Source: Dactylorhiza incarnata
Lineage: Eukaryota > Streptophyta > Magnoliopsida > Asparagales > Orchidaceae
DNA: 64,000 nt
Reading direction: 5' to 3'
NCBI GenBank assembly: GCA_033032865.1
Contig: JAWHQI010000504.1
Location: 620,001-684,000 of the forward strand
Positions 1 to 8,809 of this stretch are shown one piece after another. The notes under the pieces are model-generated. The model did no database searches. It was not told the origin of the DNA and saw nothing but the letters and a program-made list of their open reading frames with translations. How positions within the stretch are numbered: the first letter of the stretch is position 1; each line of letters opens with the position of its first letter. A program made the translations under genes and the position numbers.

Positions 1-158
1 TTCTTTCGTATGTTGGATGATGCATGCGAATTGCTTTATAAGCCGAGCGGCTTGTTTCTGTTGCTTCTTTAATTCGCCTGCTTGAATTTTACTTGTTGTT
101 TAATGATTTAGTCTTGTATAGAAATGTGCCCGCGCTGGTTGATTAGTTTAGCCGCGAT

Positions 159-1977
159 TTGACCTTTACTAAATGCAGGTCACCCGTTCTTATAAGTAGC
201 GCCTTTCTGAAGATCTTCTTACCAGAATTTCAAGATGTGAGCAAAGCGCCAGCCGAAGCGACCTGCGAAGACCTCTGCAACCGCTCTGAAGCCGCTCTAG
301 CGTTCCATTCGGCAGACCATGAGGAATGTCGTTTGACCAAGGCCGAATTAGATGAACTCTTCCGGACCGAACCAAATCGCTATCCCAATCGATCATTTCG
401 ATTGCGGCTTCAAGTTCCCCATATCAATCGAACTCGTCATGGTCTTTGACCACTATGGAGTTGTCCCCGGCCAAATCTCCCCTAACTCGATGGCCGAGAT
501 TTGCAGTTTTATTTTGTATCTGCGGTCTGAGAGAGTCCGCTTCTCTATGGACCTCTTTAGAAAGATGTTCTCGGTGCGGGCTATCCCGGACTCCGAGTCG
601 AATGTGTTCAAAGGCCATCTCTACTTCGGTTGCCGGGGGTTGAAGATGGTTAACCTCGCGAATAAAGTCACGACCTGGTCTGAGAGGTATTTGATTTTCG
701 AAGGCCGACTTGGCCTACTGAACCCGAACCCGCAAGTGCGGCCAAAGGAGCCCTTTCAAGGGGTCGCTATAAGCGAGATCGAGAAGAAGACCTGCAAGCT
801 TCTTGAGAATGAGCGGCTTAATGTAAGCCACTACCTCCCGCAGCTCGCCGAGTTAGAGAATGTTCGGCCTGAAGACAATAAGTTTTCCTTCAACCCGATT
901 CCTGCTTCGATGTTGACCGCACGATCTCTTGTTCTGACTCTTTTCTTTTGTAGCCGAGGCCATTGTCCCCAATAACAAGCCGGTCAGCCCAGCCTGTTTG
1001 ATTTTAACTCAGAGCGAGAAGAGGCAGAGACAGGGCAAAAACAAGACGCCGTTATCCGATGGGGAGGATTCGACCTCCTCAGGCGACTTCTCTGCCCTCC
1101 GTTCCTCCAGCAAAGTGAAGGATTTAAAAGGCCGCACGGTCTTGACCTGGCATCCGGACGGCGATGGCGTCCAGGTCTCTACTGCGCTCCCCCACTGGGC
1201 AAATGAGAAGTCGGGCCGGCATGCTGAGGCCGCCAGCATTGCCATGTTTGGCCGACGAAACTTCAGGCGATTGAGGAAGATCCCTGAGGAGGAGCTCGCC
1301 CGGGAGGCCGCGCGGGTTGAAGTTGATAGCCTCATCACCAACGTCTTCATGGGGATGACCTTCAAAAGATTGATCAGAGCAAATGGTCATCTAGAGAAGG
1401 AAAATGCCGAATTGAAGAAGGAAGTCGCGCGGCTAAAGGAGGCCGAGTTGGTAAGTCATCACCTGGCTAGCCATCTTTCTGTTTTTTCCAAACCGTGCAG
1501 TTTCTTACCTTTACTCTCTCTTTGCAGGCGAAGTATGATGAGACCAATTCGGTCTATCAAGAAGAACTTTTCCCTCATGTTGCCGAGGGAATTGATAATG
1601 CTTTTAACCGCCTGCGAGAGCTCGGAGGGCTCGCAGTCGGTTTTGAGCATTTCACCTTTTCTGATGCCTACCCGACTTTACAAAAGAAATTAGAGAAGAT
1701 CAGGCGGATGGCCAAATGGAAGAACAAAGTCGATGGGTCTAGTTCGGAGGAGAGTGACGACGAGGATGATGAAGTCGAATAGCCCGCAGCGGCTAAGGAT
1801 GATGAGAGCGGCTCGGACTCTGAGTCCAGCGATTCTAAAGAAGGGGCCGGGCGAAAGTCGGGCGAACTGAGCAGCTCGTCTTCATCGGGCAGCGAGGGCT
1901 ATTCTCCCGAGGTTTCGATCGATGGCAGCGAACATTCGAGTGCTCCTGCGTCTAATAAACTCAAGCCGGATAATTAG
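159..1977 (+). pseudogene. Antisense accessory gene of the Tat element (putative gypsy-type transposon domain), broken
   Basis: It lies downstream of pol and runs opposite to it. The segment at 352-880 encodes a region ending in residues like VVPGQISPNSMAEI and MDLFRKMFSVRA, resembling the plant 'putative gypsy type transposon' domain (Transposase_28). A second block (about 954-1450) is basic and polar and ends in a short coiled-coil-like stretch (GHLEKENAELKKEVARLKEAEL). A third block (1528-1977) ends in an acidic, serine-rich tail. Blocks two and three join in phase across a 77-bp GT-AG intron. Before block two there is a pyrimidine-rich acceptor (TTCTTTTGTAG, ending 953), but no donor in the correct phase was found. 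Breaks: a frame change around 350-400, and TAG at 1780-1782, after which the frame stays open to TAG at 1975-1977. The true start is unknown. The molecular role is unknown. Confidence 0.6.
1451..1527 (+). other. Spliceosomal intron in the antisense accessory gene
   Basis: The donor is GTAAGTCATC right after the codon for Leu in KEAEL. The acceptor is a pyrimidine-rich tract ending CTCTCTTTGCAG. The flanking reading frames differ (frame 2 before, frame 1 after) and join exactly in phase 0 once these 77 bases are removed. Introns inside LTR-element accessory genes are uncommon. Confidence 0.75.
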
Positions 1978-2886
1978 CAGTTGTATTTTGTTTTTTATTT
2001 TGAATAGTCGACGGCTTGATTTTGTTAGCCGATCGATCAAAGCATAATGTAAGAATATTTTGATAATGAAATGGAAAGTTTTTACCTGTCTAGCCGTTTA
2101 TTTTCTGCGACTTACTTGTAATTGTTTACGATTTCTTTCTGCTTCGGAAAATTAACTCTTCTAACCAAGCCGTGCGACTTAATAATGATCCAGTCAGTTC
2201 AGGTACTGAACCTTCAAAAATTCCGATAGCCATTCGAATGCTATAAACCCTGTTTGGGCGGCTTGTTCCTTTGATCCCAACTCGGCAAACGCCATATAAC
2301 CCGGAAGAGTATCAACCCTTCATACTTCGGTAAATAATTCGATGCGGTTATAATATATAGTCGGACGGACAGGAATTTGAACTTTCTAGGTTCTTAATAT
2401 GAATACCCTGAGTTAACCGAATGTAAATTTAAGCTGCTGCAATAGTTACACTCTAACTGTAAATGGTGCGAGTTGAACATATTTCATTTGATTGGATGTC
2501 TCTGTATATGTGAGTCCAAGCCACGTGATTATTTTCCGGTCTTACATAATTGCCTTGCAAAAATAGGGAATACCAAATCAGAAGAAGATAATCAACAAGT
2601 CGTGAATTCAGTTTGAGTTCGAACGACTCGTAATTCAATTTTCCGAAAGTTCCACTCTTGAACACAAGATTTAACTGAATGAATCCATGCGATCTGTATA
2701 TAACTTGAGCGGTTAATGTAGTGATCTCTATCTTGCAATAATCATAATTACTTTCCATGTGAAGAGCCCACTTCTACCCGAACAGATAGAATTAATACTC
2801 AAGAATGATAGATTATAAATAGGATGATAAGACCGATCGGTCACGGTTATGATCCGCACTTTGACAGGCCTTATGGCATTTTGTGA
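1978..2886. other. AT-rich noncoding 3' region of the Tat element
   Basis: No coding frame of interest; the longest minus ORF (2453-2758) has no recognisable domain and unlikely composition. A TATA-like TTATAAATAGG occurs on the plus strand at about 2813-2823, but no gene follows it. Otherwise I see nothing here. Confidence 0.6.
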
Positions 2887-3090
2887 TATCCTGCTTGCTT
2901 AAAACCGCCCGGTTTGATAGCCAGATTGCCCGATAATTTCTGTACCTGCTTATTTCAAACCGCCCGGTTTAATAATCAGATAACCCGATAACTTTGGTAC
3001 CTGCTTATTTCAAACCGCCTGGTATAATAACCAGACAACCCGATAACTTTGGTACCTGCTTGTTTCAAACCGCCCGGTTTAAGCATCAAG
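2887..3090. repeat. Four-copy 55-bp tandem repeat containing AAACCGCCCGGTTT
   Basis: The palindromic core AAACCG-CC-CGGTTT recurs with a 55-bp spacing (cores starting at 2902, 2957, 3012 and 3067). Units share the flanks CGATAACTTTGGTACCTGCTT. The third copy has lost perfect symmetry (CCTGGTAT). Tandem repeats in the 3' noncoding region of Tat elements are known and have been proposed as satellite precursors. I see no clear similarity between this unit and the 374-bp satellite. Confidence 0.85.
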
Positions 3091-3158
3091 GCGACCGATT
3101 TGTGATGTGACCATATAGGATAAGATGAGATAATTTCCTGTAATGTAACAAGAAATGC

Positions 3159-3581
3159 CTACAGACTCAGATGACCAAGTGGGCAGGTGGGCCTAGGCGG
3201 CGAACATTGCTTTCCTCAAGTGGTCATAAGAGTTGTAGAAATAAAGAAAAAATAAGTACAGACCCAGATGACCAAGTGGGCAGGTGGGCTTAGGCGGCGA
3301 ACATTGCTTTCCTCAAGTGGTCATAAAGGTTGTAAGCGACTCAACTGGTCTCTTGCCTAGGGCTACAAGCCGAGTTGATCAATTGGGCAGGTGGGCCTAG
3401 GCGGCGAACATTGCTTTCCTCAGAGAGATCAACTCAATTGTGGGTCCCGCTTAGGCATCGCTTGAGAGTACCTAGGAGTATTCGATGGTCACAGACCAAG
3501 ATGATCAGTTGGGCAGGTGTGGTTATGCCGCGGGGGCTATACCAACATTGTTTTCCTCAGAAAGATCATCAAGGCTGTAAC
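3159..3581 (-). repeat. Four hairpin repeats with a conserved loop and covarying stems
   Basis: Copies are at 3159-3238, 3257-3334, 3365-3441 and 3488-3581, unequally spaced. All share a loop containing GGGCAGGTG, then in three copies GGCGGCGAACATTGCTTTCC. Each loop is closed by an inverted repeat whose sequence differs by copy: ATGACCA/TGGTCAT (3171-3177/3221-3227 and 3268-3274/3318-3324), GAGTTGATC/GATCAACTC (3372-3380/3427-3435) and GATGATC/GATCATC (3500-3506/3564-3570). Copies 1, 2 and 4 have a 2x2 internal loop (AG or AA opposite AA), then an outer helix with one bulged base, for example CTACA-G-ACTC with GAGT-TGTAG in copy 1. The minus strand is given because C-A mismatches on the plus strand (copies 2 and 4) become G-U pairs on the minus strand, which is the element's sense strand. 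Confidence 0.8.
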
Positions 3582-3924
3582 TATATCCCTTTCGGGGCAT
3601 GATAGAGCTAACATTCACCTAGACCTCCCTTGATGCAGGGGTGTGTCAGATATCAGCCGGGATCCCAGATTCTGAAGACCACCGCACGGGAATTGGCAAG
3701 CTACCACTACATGTGTGTGAAAACTCCCATCTATACATGATCTTCGTGGTTTTACGCTAATGACTACAATCCAAGGTGGTTCGAGCAGAACTAGGCGATG
3801 TCTCCGTGGTTCAGTGAGGTAGATATATATAAAAATGCAAAAAAGGAAACATCAGACATGGAGAAGTGTCAGTATAGGGCTTTTCTTTGAATATCCAAAA
3901 AATGCAAGAAATGAAGAAAACATT
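3582..3924. other. Noncoding spacer between pol end and hairpin repeats
   Basis: No ORF, repeat or motif that I can support. It would be the start of the 3' untranslated part of the element's minus-strand transcript. Confidence 0.5.
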
Positions 3925-4529
3925 TCAAGGATAGAACCGTTTAAGATCGTCATCGCTCCAAGTGCGTGAGATGTCCTCTCCTTCGCTGGTCTGGAGACGA
4001 TAAGCCCCGCTTTTTAGCACCTCCTTGACAATGAAAGGCTCAGCCCAGTTAGGATTTAGCTTTCCGACGTTGCCTGTTCTAGCTGCTGCATCCACTTTTT
4101 TAGTACAACGTCACCGACTGCGAAGTGCTTAACCCTGACAATCTTATCAAAGTACTTGGCCATTCTCCTTTTAACTTCCTCCTGCCTGATTGTTGCCTCG
4201 TCTTGAAGCTCCTCGATCAGATCTAGACTATGCTTGATAGCTTCATCATTATGCTCTATCCAGGCTTCTTCTCCTTCCCTTGCATACACCACTCTCGGAG
4301 TGACTACCTCGAATTCTACAGGAACAACAGCCTCCGAGCCGTGAGAAAATTTGAAGGGCGTTTCTCCCGTGGCTGAAGACGGCGTAGTACGGAGAGTCCA
4401 AAGAATAGAAGGAAGTTGATCTGCGCAGTTCCCTCTTTGATTCAAAACTCTTTTCATCAGGAGCTCCTGGATTTGCCTGTTCGCTGCTTCTACCTGACCA
4501 TTGGTCCTTGGGTGATGTACCGAGGCAAA
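3925..4529 (-). pseudogene. Tat integrase, end of catalytic core and C-terminal domain
   Basis: This continues the integrase after an in-frame TGA at 4530-4532. The third catalytic acidic residue sits in NGQVEAANRQ (its Glu codon is 4488-4490). The frame is open from there to 4056 and carries a helix-rich segment ending FAVGDVVLKK. A 1-nt frame change near 4060-4075 then separates it from the last about 45 codons (WAEPFIVKEV and YRLQT are recognisable), which end at TGA 3925-3927. No chromodomain is seen, as expected for Tat. Nonfunctional. Confidence 0.8.
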
Positions 4530-5867
4530 TCAAAGATCAATTCCCACCTGATCACAAAAGTTTATCATCTCTGGATTGTTGAACTGTGGACCATTATCAG
4601 TGACAATTGCCATCGGAATTCCATGCCGACATACTATTTCCCCCCAAATGAAGTTCCTGATGACCTGCGTTGTGGTTTTTGCTAGTGCCTTTGCCTCAAT
4701 CCATTTGCTGAAATAATCGATTATCACAATTATAAAACATCGTTGACCACTAGCCATTGGGAAGGGTCCGACTAGATCCATCCCCCAAACTGCGAAAGGC
4801 CAAGGTGCAGTTATTGATCTGAGCGACTGAGCGGGCAGGTGTTGAAGAGGAGCAAACTCTTGACACTGAATACATCGTTTTGCAAATGCTTCGGCGTCTT
4901 TTCTCATGGTTGGCCAGAAATAACCTTGCCTCAAGATTCTTTTCTCTAAAGTCTTCGCCCCCGAAAGGCTACCACATTCTCCGGAATGAACCTCCCGAAG
5001 AATGGTTGGAATTTCGTCTTTAGGAACACATCGTGCTGAGGGAGAGATCAAAGTCTTCCTGTAGAGAACTCCTGCTATCAGATAGTAATATGTCGCTTTC
5101 CTCCTAAATCTTCTTCTATCTTTGATGGAGTGATGGAATTCTCCCTTTGATAAAAACAGCTCATAAGGATCCTTCCAAGAGGGATTCTGATCGATTTGCA
5201 TAAGTTCCGCTTCGTCTGTTGCTGGATGGAAAAGTTCAAATGTCACTCCCCCTGATGGAAGACCGAACTTTGACAATTCATCTGCCTCCTCATTTTGTGT
5301 TCTTGGAATATGTTCGATAATGAATGACTTGAATCTTCCGATTTCCTTTTTGGCCAGCAGCAGATACTTCCTCAGAATTGGCTCCCTTGTCTCGAAATTC
5401 CCCAGGACCTGGGAAGCCATTACAAGTGAGTCGGTCTTAACGTGTACGTGTTCTATGCCCAGTTCTTTTGCTAGCCTCAGACCAGCCAGAAGCGCCTCAT
5501 ATTCTGCCTGGTTGTTCGTAACTGGAAAGAAGAATTTGATAGCTTGTTCCAGCTTGATGCCATTTGGACTGATTAAAACAACTCCGGCTCCCACGGAGAT
5601 TTTGCCAGAAGCCCCATCCACATAAACGACCCAAGCCAGAGGGGATTTCACCACCTGATCAGGATCAGATTCTGCCGTATCAACCAGAAAATCTGCCAAG
5701 GCCTGTGCTTTGATTGCTGTCCTCGGAATATAGGATATTTCTAACTCACTTAATTCAATAGCCCATTTAGCCAGCCTCCCTAAATGATCTGGCTTTTTAA
5801 GAATACTTCTCAAAGGATGATCTATAATTATTTGGATAGGATGAGCCTGAAAATAAGGACGGAGTCT
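4530..5867 (-). pseudogene. Tat archaeal-type RNase H and integrase N-terminal half
   Basis: The frame is open between TGA 5868-5870 and TGA 4530-4532; numbering here is from the internal Met at 5813. The archaeal-type RNase H spans about residues 58-185 with the acidic set VYVDGASG (D66), NQAEYEALLAGL (E104/E106), VKTDSL (D128) and EEADELSK (D178). The integrase zinc region follows (H276, C314, C317), but the second histidine position reads GSLSG where this family normally has GSHSG. The core shows WGMDLVGPFP (D346) and TDNGPQF (D406). The opening nonsense codon (SS-stop-RLRPYF) and the closing one (GIDL-stop-FAS) both fit CGA to TGA changes. Confidence 0.85.
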
Positions 5868-6371
5868 TCACGATGACATAACCAAAGCTAGAGCTAGCTT
5901 TTCAAAGATTGAATATCTGGTCTCTGCGCCCTTGAGGATATGGCTGACATAGTAGATCGGAAACTGTTTCTTCTTTTCTTCCCGAACAAGGACAGAACTG
6001 ACTGCATCTGAGCCGACCCCCAAGTATAAGTATAATATCTCTCCCTCACGAGGACTTTGAAGTAGAGGAGTTGAAGTCAACTGCTCTTTCAATTGTTCGA
6101 AAGCCTTGCTGCATTCTTCGCTCCATTCAAACTTTGATCCTCCCCAGAGTATTTTAAGGAATGGGGCATTTTTATCTCCCGATTTAGAGATGAACCTGCT
6201 CAGTCCGGCCAACCTTCCCCCAAGTTGCTGGACCTCCTTGGTATTGCGAGGAGGAATCATATCGAGGATGGCCTTCACCTTATCTGGGTTCGGTGCAAGG
6301 CCATCGGGAGTGAGGAGATGTCCGAGAAACTTCCCCTTGTTAGCTCTGAACACACATTTTAATGGGTTCAA
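5868..6371 (-). pseudogene. Tat reverse transcriptase thumb and Ty3-type RNase H
   Basis: It starts with the connection NPLKCVF..GKFLGHLLTPDGL and the conserved FKLN/KLNP segment, then PDKVKAILDM, LGGRLAGLSRFI and FEWSEECSKAFEQLKEQL, all typical of the RT thumb and the start of RNase H. The RNase H part is recognisable in YLGVGSDAVSSVLVREE and PIYYVSHILKGAETRYS, ending at TGA 5868-5870. The usual first Asp lies in a degenerate context (YLGVGSDA). It is joined to the RT fragment upstream by a 1-nt frame change near 6368-6375. Confidence 0.85.
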
Positions 6372-7501
6372 TTTAATTTGAACCTCCGTAGAGTAGCGAA
6401 CGTCTCTACGAGGTCTTTCAAATGTATTGAGAATGTTTTGCTTTTTAGGAGGAGATCGTCAACATAAACTTCGAGATTCCTGCCTTTTTGATGTTTGAAA
6501 ACTGTGTCCATCATTCTCTGGTATGTCGCACCCGCATTTTTAAGTCCGAAGGGCTTTACGAGATAGCAATAACACCCATCGTTCGTGATGAAAGAAGTAT
6601 GCGGGATGTCGGGTTTATGCATTTCGATTTGGTGGTACCCCGAAAATGCGTCAAGAAAGCTCATAAAATTATACCCAACCGCGGAATCTACTAAAACATC
6701 TATCCGAGGCAAAGGGTAGCAATTTTTGGGGCACGCTTTATTGAGTTTAGTAAAATCCACACACATACGCCATTTCCCACCGGATTTTTTGACCATTACA
6801 ACATTCGACATCCACGTGGGATATGGGATTTCAGAAATAAAGCTCGCTTTCAGGAGTTTGGCAACCTCCTCTCTGATGGGCACCGCCAGCTTGGTCGCCA
6901 CTTCTCTCTTCTTCTGTTGGATTGGCTTGAATTCCTGGGATATGTTTAGATGATGGCAGGCCACATCCGGATCTACTCCCGACATATCTTCCACTGACCA
7001 GGCGAAGATATCCAGATTCTCTAGAAGGCAGGAGATCAGCTCTACTTTCTCTTCCTCCAGCAGTTCAGCATTGACGACCAGCTTCTTATCTTCTCCTTCA
7101 ACAATAGGAACCTCTTGGGTTGCCTGGGCAGGTTCCAGGTAAGCCCCTTCTCGGTCCTTCTTCTCTTCAGCAGCTTTTGAAGATTCAGCAACTTCGAAAA
7201 CCTCAGTCGTGGCCTTAGGAAATGAAACGTCGGAAATCATGTTGACAGTCCGCACGTAACACTCCCGAGCTACCTTCGGGTTGCTCCGGATACGATAATG
7301 CCTCCCCTCGGCAGCAAACTTAAGAGCAAGATGAAAGGTGGATACTACTGCCCTGTATGCATTGAGAATCGGCCTCCCGAAGATGGCGCGGTAGTTGCTT
7401 GGGGCATCTACCACCACGAAATTGATCAGCTTTATTACTCCCCCAAGCGAGACTAGAAGCTTTACTGAACCCCCCACTTCTTTCTTCTCCCCTGAAAAAC
7501 C
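6368..7501 (-). pseudogene. Tat protease end and reverse transcriptase
   Basis: From the Met at 7477, the first about 60 residues are the C-terminal part of the aspartic protease and its downstream region (NYRAIFGRPILNAYRAVVS). A charged linker follows, then the fingers-palm RT from about residue 205: VVMVKKSGGKWRMCVDFTKL, FLDAFSGYHQI (D276), FGLKNAGATYQRMM and the catalytic YVDD box at 338-341. The catalytic residues are all present. The frame is the same as that of the protease fragment upstream, separated only by TAG at 7502-7504, and ends at a frame change near 6370. Confidence 0.9.
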
Positions 7502-8029
7502 CTAGAGGGGCCCATCGGAGGAAAGCAGAGGCTTCCTAGTCTTCAAGGCTTCAAAGGTCGGGCGGAAGAGAAGATTTACAGAGCTGCCTGTGTCGATCAA
7601 GATTTTGTGAACAGTATAATTCTCAATGACGACTTTGATGACTACAGCATCGTCGAAAGGATTGGCATTGGGGGGAAGGTCCTCCAGACCAAAAGTGACA
7701 ATGGTGCTTTCAGGGGGAGAGCTTGTGGTTGCTGCCACCTCTTGTTTCAGAACTCTTGCAATGCTGGATTTTCGAGATGATTCCGCTCCGGCCCCTCCGT
7801 GAATGCAATAAATGTCCCCCAAGGGGCCCACATCATTGACTTCGATGCATTCAGCAGAAGGATGAATGTCTCCATAACAGCCGACGTTTTCAACGTCGGC
7901 GCATTCCCAGGTCACCTCCACTGTCTCTTTTTTCTTCTCGGCGGCTGGCTCAGCAGTTGCCTCCTTCCGGATTAGGCCCCAGAGTTTCGCTTCTCCCAAG
8001 AGCCTCTCTATCTGAAGTTCGCGTGTTTC
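7502..8029 (-). pseudogene. Tat gag remnant and protease active-site region
   Basis: An open frame runs from the LTR edge at 8029 to TAG 7502-7504. The last about 50 residues hold the retroviral-type aspartic protease signature ILIDTGSSVNLLF preceded by VVIKVVIENYTVHK. The residues before it (charged, with Cys and His scattered) have no capsid or zinc-knuckle pattern, so gag is represented at most by a C-terminal scrap. Because coding sequence begins directly at the LTR end, a deletion has removed the primer-binding site, leader and most of gag. Confidence 0.8.
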
Positions 8030-8136
8030 TGTTGAGTCTGAAATCGCACCTCCGAGAGAAATCGGAGGCTGCGGGCTGCCGGTTACTTTTTAGTTAAGGG
8101 AATTGAGACCGCTGGCAGCGGTCAAGGCCAGACTTC

Positions 8137-8170
8137 ACCCGTCACGGCGAATGTCACTCCTGTGATGGGC
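8137..8170 (-). ncRNA. Conserved LTR stem-loop (R/U5)
   Basis: On the minus strand the arms GCCCATCAC and GTGACGGGT enclose the 16-nt loop AGGAGTGACATTCGCC. The solo LTR has the equivalent hairpin with a different stem and 15 of 16 loop bases identical. It lies about 160 nt downstream of the TATA box, so it would be at the 5' end of the transcript. Confidence 0.65.
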
Positions 8171-8328
8171 TTTCCTTTGATTGAAGTAAAGTGATTACAG
8201 CGGGCTGCGAGAGCAGAAAAGAAGAAGTCGGCCGGTCAGACAGTTCGCAAGACGGGAAACTTGAGACCGCAGCTCAAACAAGCGAGCTCCTAGATTCGAG
8301 TGTGCGTGCCTTGGGAATGGTGCCTCCC

Positions 8329-8340
8329 CCTATTTATAGG
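8329..8340 (-). promoter_or_regulatory. TATA box of the Tat LTR
   Basis: The minus strand reads CCTATAAATAGG, a near-ideal plant TATA box. The solo LTR has the identical 12-mer. The transcription start would be expected near 8300. Confidence 0.8.
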
Positions 8341-8375
8341 CTTGGGGGCCTGCCAGAACGGGCAGGGATAAAATA

Positions 8376-8412
8376 ACCGCCTGCCCGGGTACAGGAGAAA
8401 CGGGCAGGCGGT
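8376..8412. promoter_or_regulatory. 12-bp perfect inverted repeat upstream of the Tat TATA box
   Basis: The arms ACCGCCTGCCCG (8376-8387) and CGGGCAGGCGGT (8401-8412) are separated by 13 nt. It sits about 36 bp upstream of the minus-strand TATA box, so it is a candidate protein-binding site or cruciform. Confidence 0.6.
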
Positions 8413-8804
8413 GACGGGATATAAAAATTAGAAAAGAGGGAAGTCGCGCGGCTTGGCGGCTTGCGCTACCGACCTACCTGACCAGAGGCCGAAGATGTTG
8501 TGACCAAGGCGATGGTGCAATCCGGACGGTCTCCATCTTGAGACCGCGGCTTGCCCTTTGGACTCGAGCCTTGGCTGGTCTTCATGGCACAACCCGGGCG
8601 ATTTCCGACTTGAGACCCCGGCTTGCCTCTGGGACTTGGGCTTGGCTGCTCTTCAATATTTGGAGGCGATCTGAATCATGTCAGACCACCCGGTCTGTGT
8701 GGGTTGGTGCTGAAGAACCTCGTAAAACCTAAACCATGCGACTTGTATCTGGAAGCCGCCCGGTCTGCGAGTAATTCTATTGGAAGCGGTCTTGTGGGTA
8801 AACA

Positions 8805-8809
8805 CTAGT
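8805..8809. repeat. Expected target-site duplication CTAGT (right copy)
   Basis: These five satellite bases follow the LTR terminus directly. The satellite consensus here is TTCTACTAGTAATG, so the insertion split the element at this motif. The partner copy would be outside the window. Confidence 0.55.

Larger units (their letters stand above)
1..8804 (-). mobile_element. Tat-lineage Ty3/gypsy LTR retrotransposon, decayed, 3' end outside window
   Basis: Read on the minus strand the order is LTR (8804-8030), protease, reverse transcriptase, RNase H, a second archaeal-type RNase H, integrase, then a long noncoding 3' region and an antisense gene. The second RNase H before integrase is diagnostic of the plant Tat lineage, and extra ORFs (sometimes antisense) near the 3' end are known there. 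The right edge is sharp: the LTR begins TGTTTACCCA and abuts satellite at 8805, with CTAGT (8805-8809) as the expected target duplication. No second LTR is seen, so the 3' LTR should lie left of base 1. Primer-binding site and most of gag are missing. Pol carries three nonsense codons and at least two frameshifts, so this copy cannot encode its own proteins. Confidence 0.88.
8030..8804 (-). mobile_element. 5' LTR of the Tat element (775 bp)
   Basis: On the minus strand it starts TGTTTACCCACAAG at 8804 and ends GACTCAACA at 8030, matching the ends of the solo LTR at 62182-63514 (TGTTTACCCA...TTCAACA). It contains a TATA box, an upstream inverted repeat, a conserved downstream hairpin, and a 72-bp imperfect tandem duplication in U3 (copies starting 8537 and 8609, with CTTGAGACC and CGGCTTGCC in both). 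The inner boundary is inferred from the solo LTR, not from a primer site. Confidence 0.8.

Noticed and set aside
3159..3581. tRNA-like structures in the hairpin repeats
   Set aside because: No cloverleaf arms, no A or B box pattern and no CCA-type acceptor; a single long hairpin fits better.
8137..8170. Hammerhead ribozyme in the LTR hairpin, as in retrozymes
   Set aside because: No CTGATGA or GAAA core motifs are near the stem.
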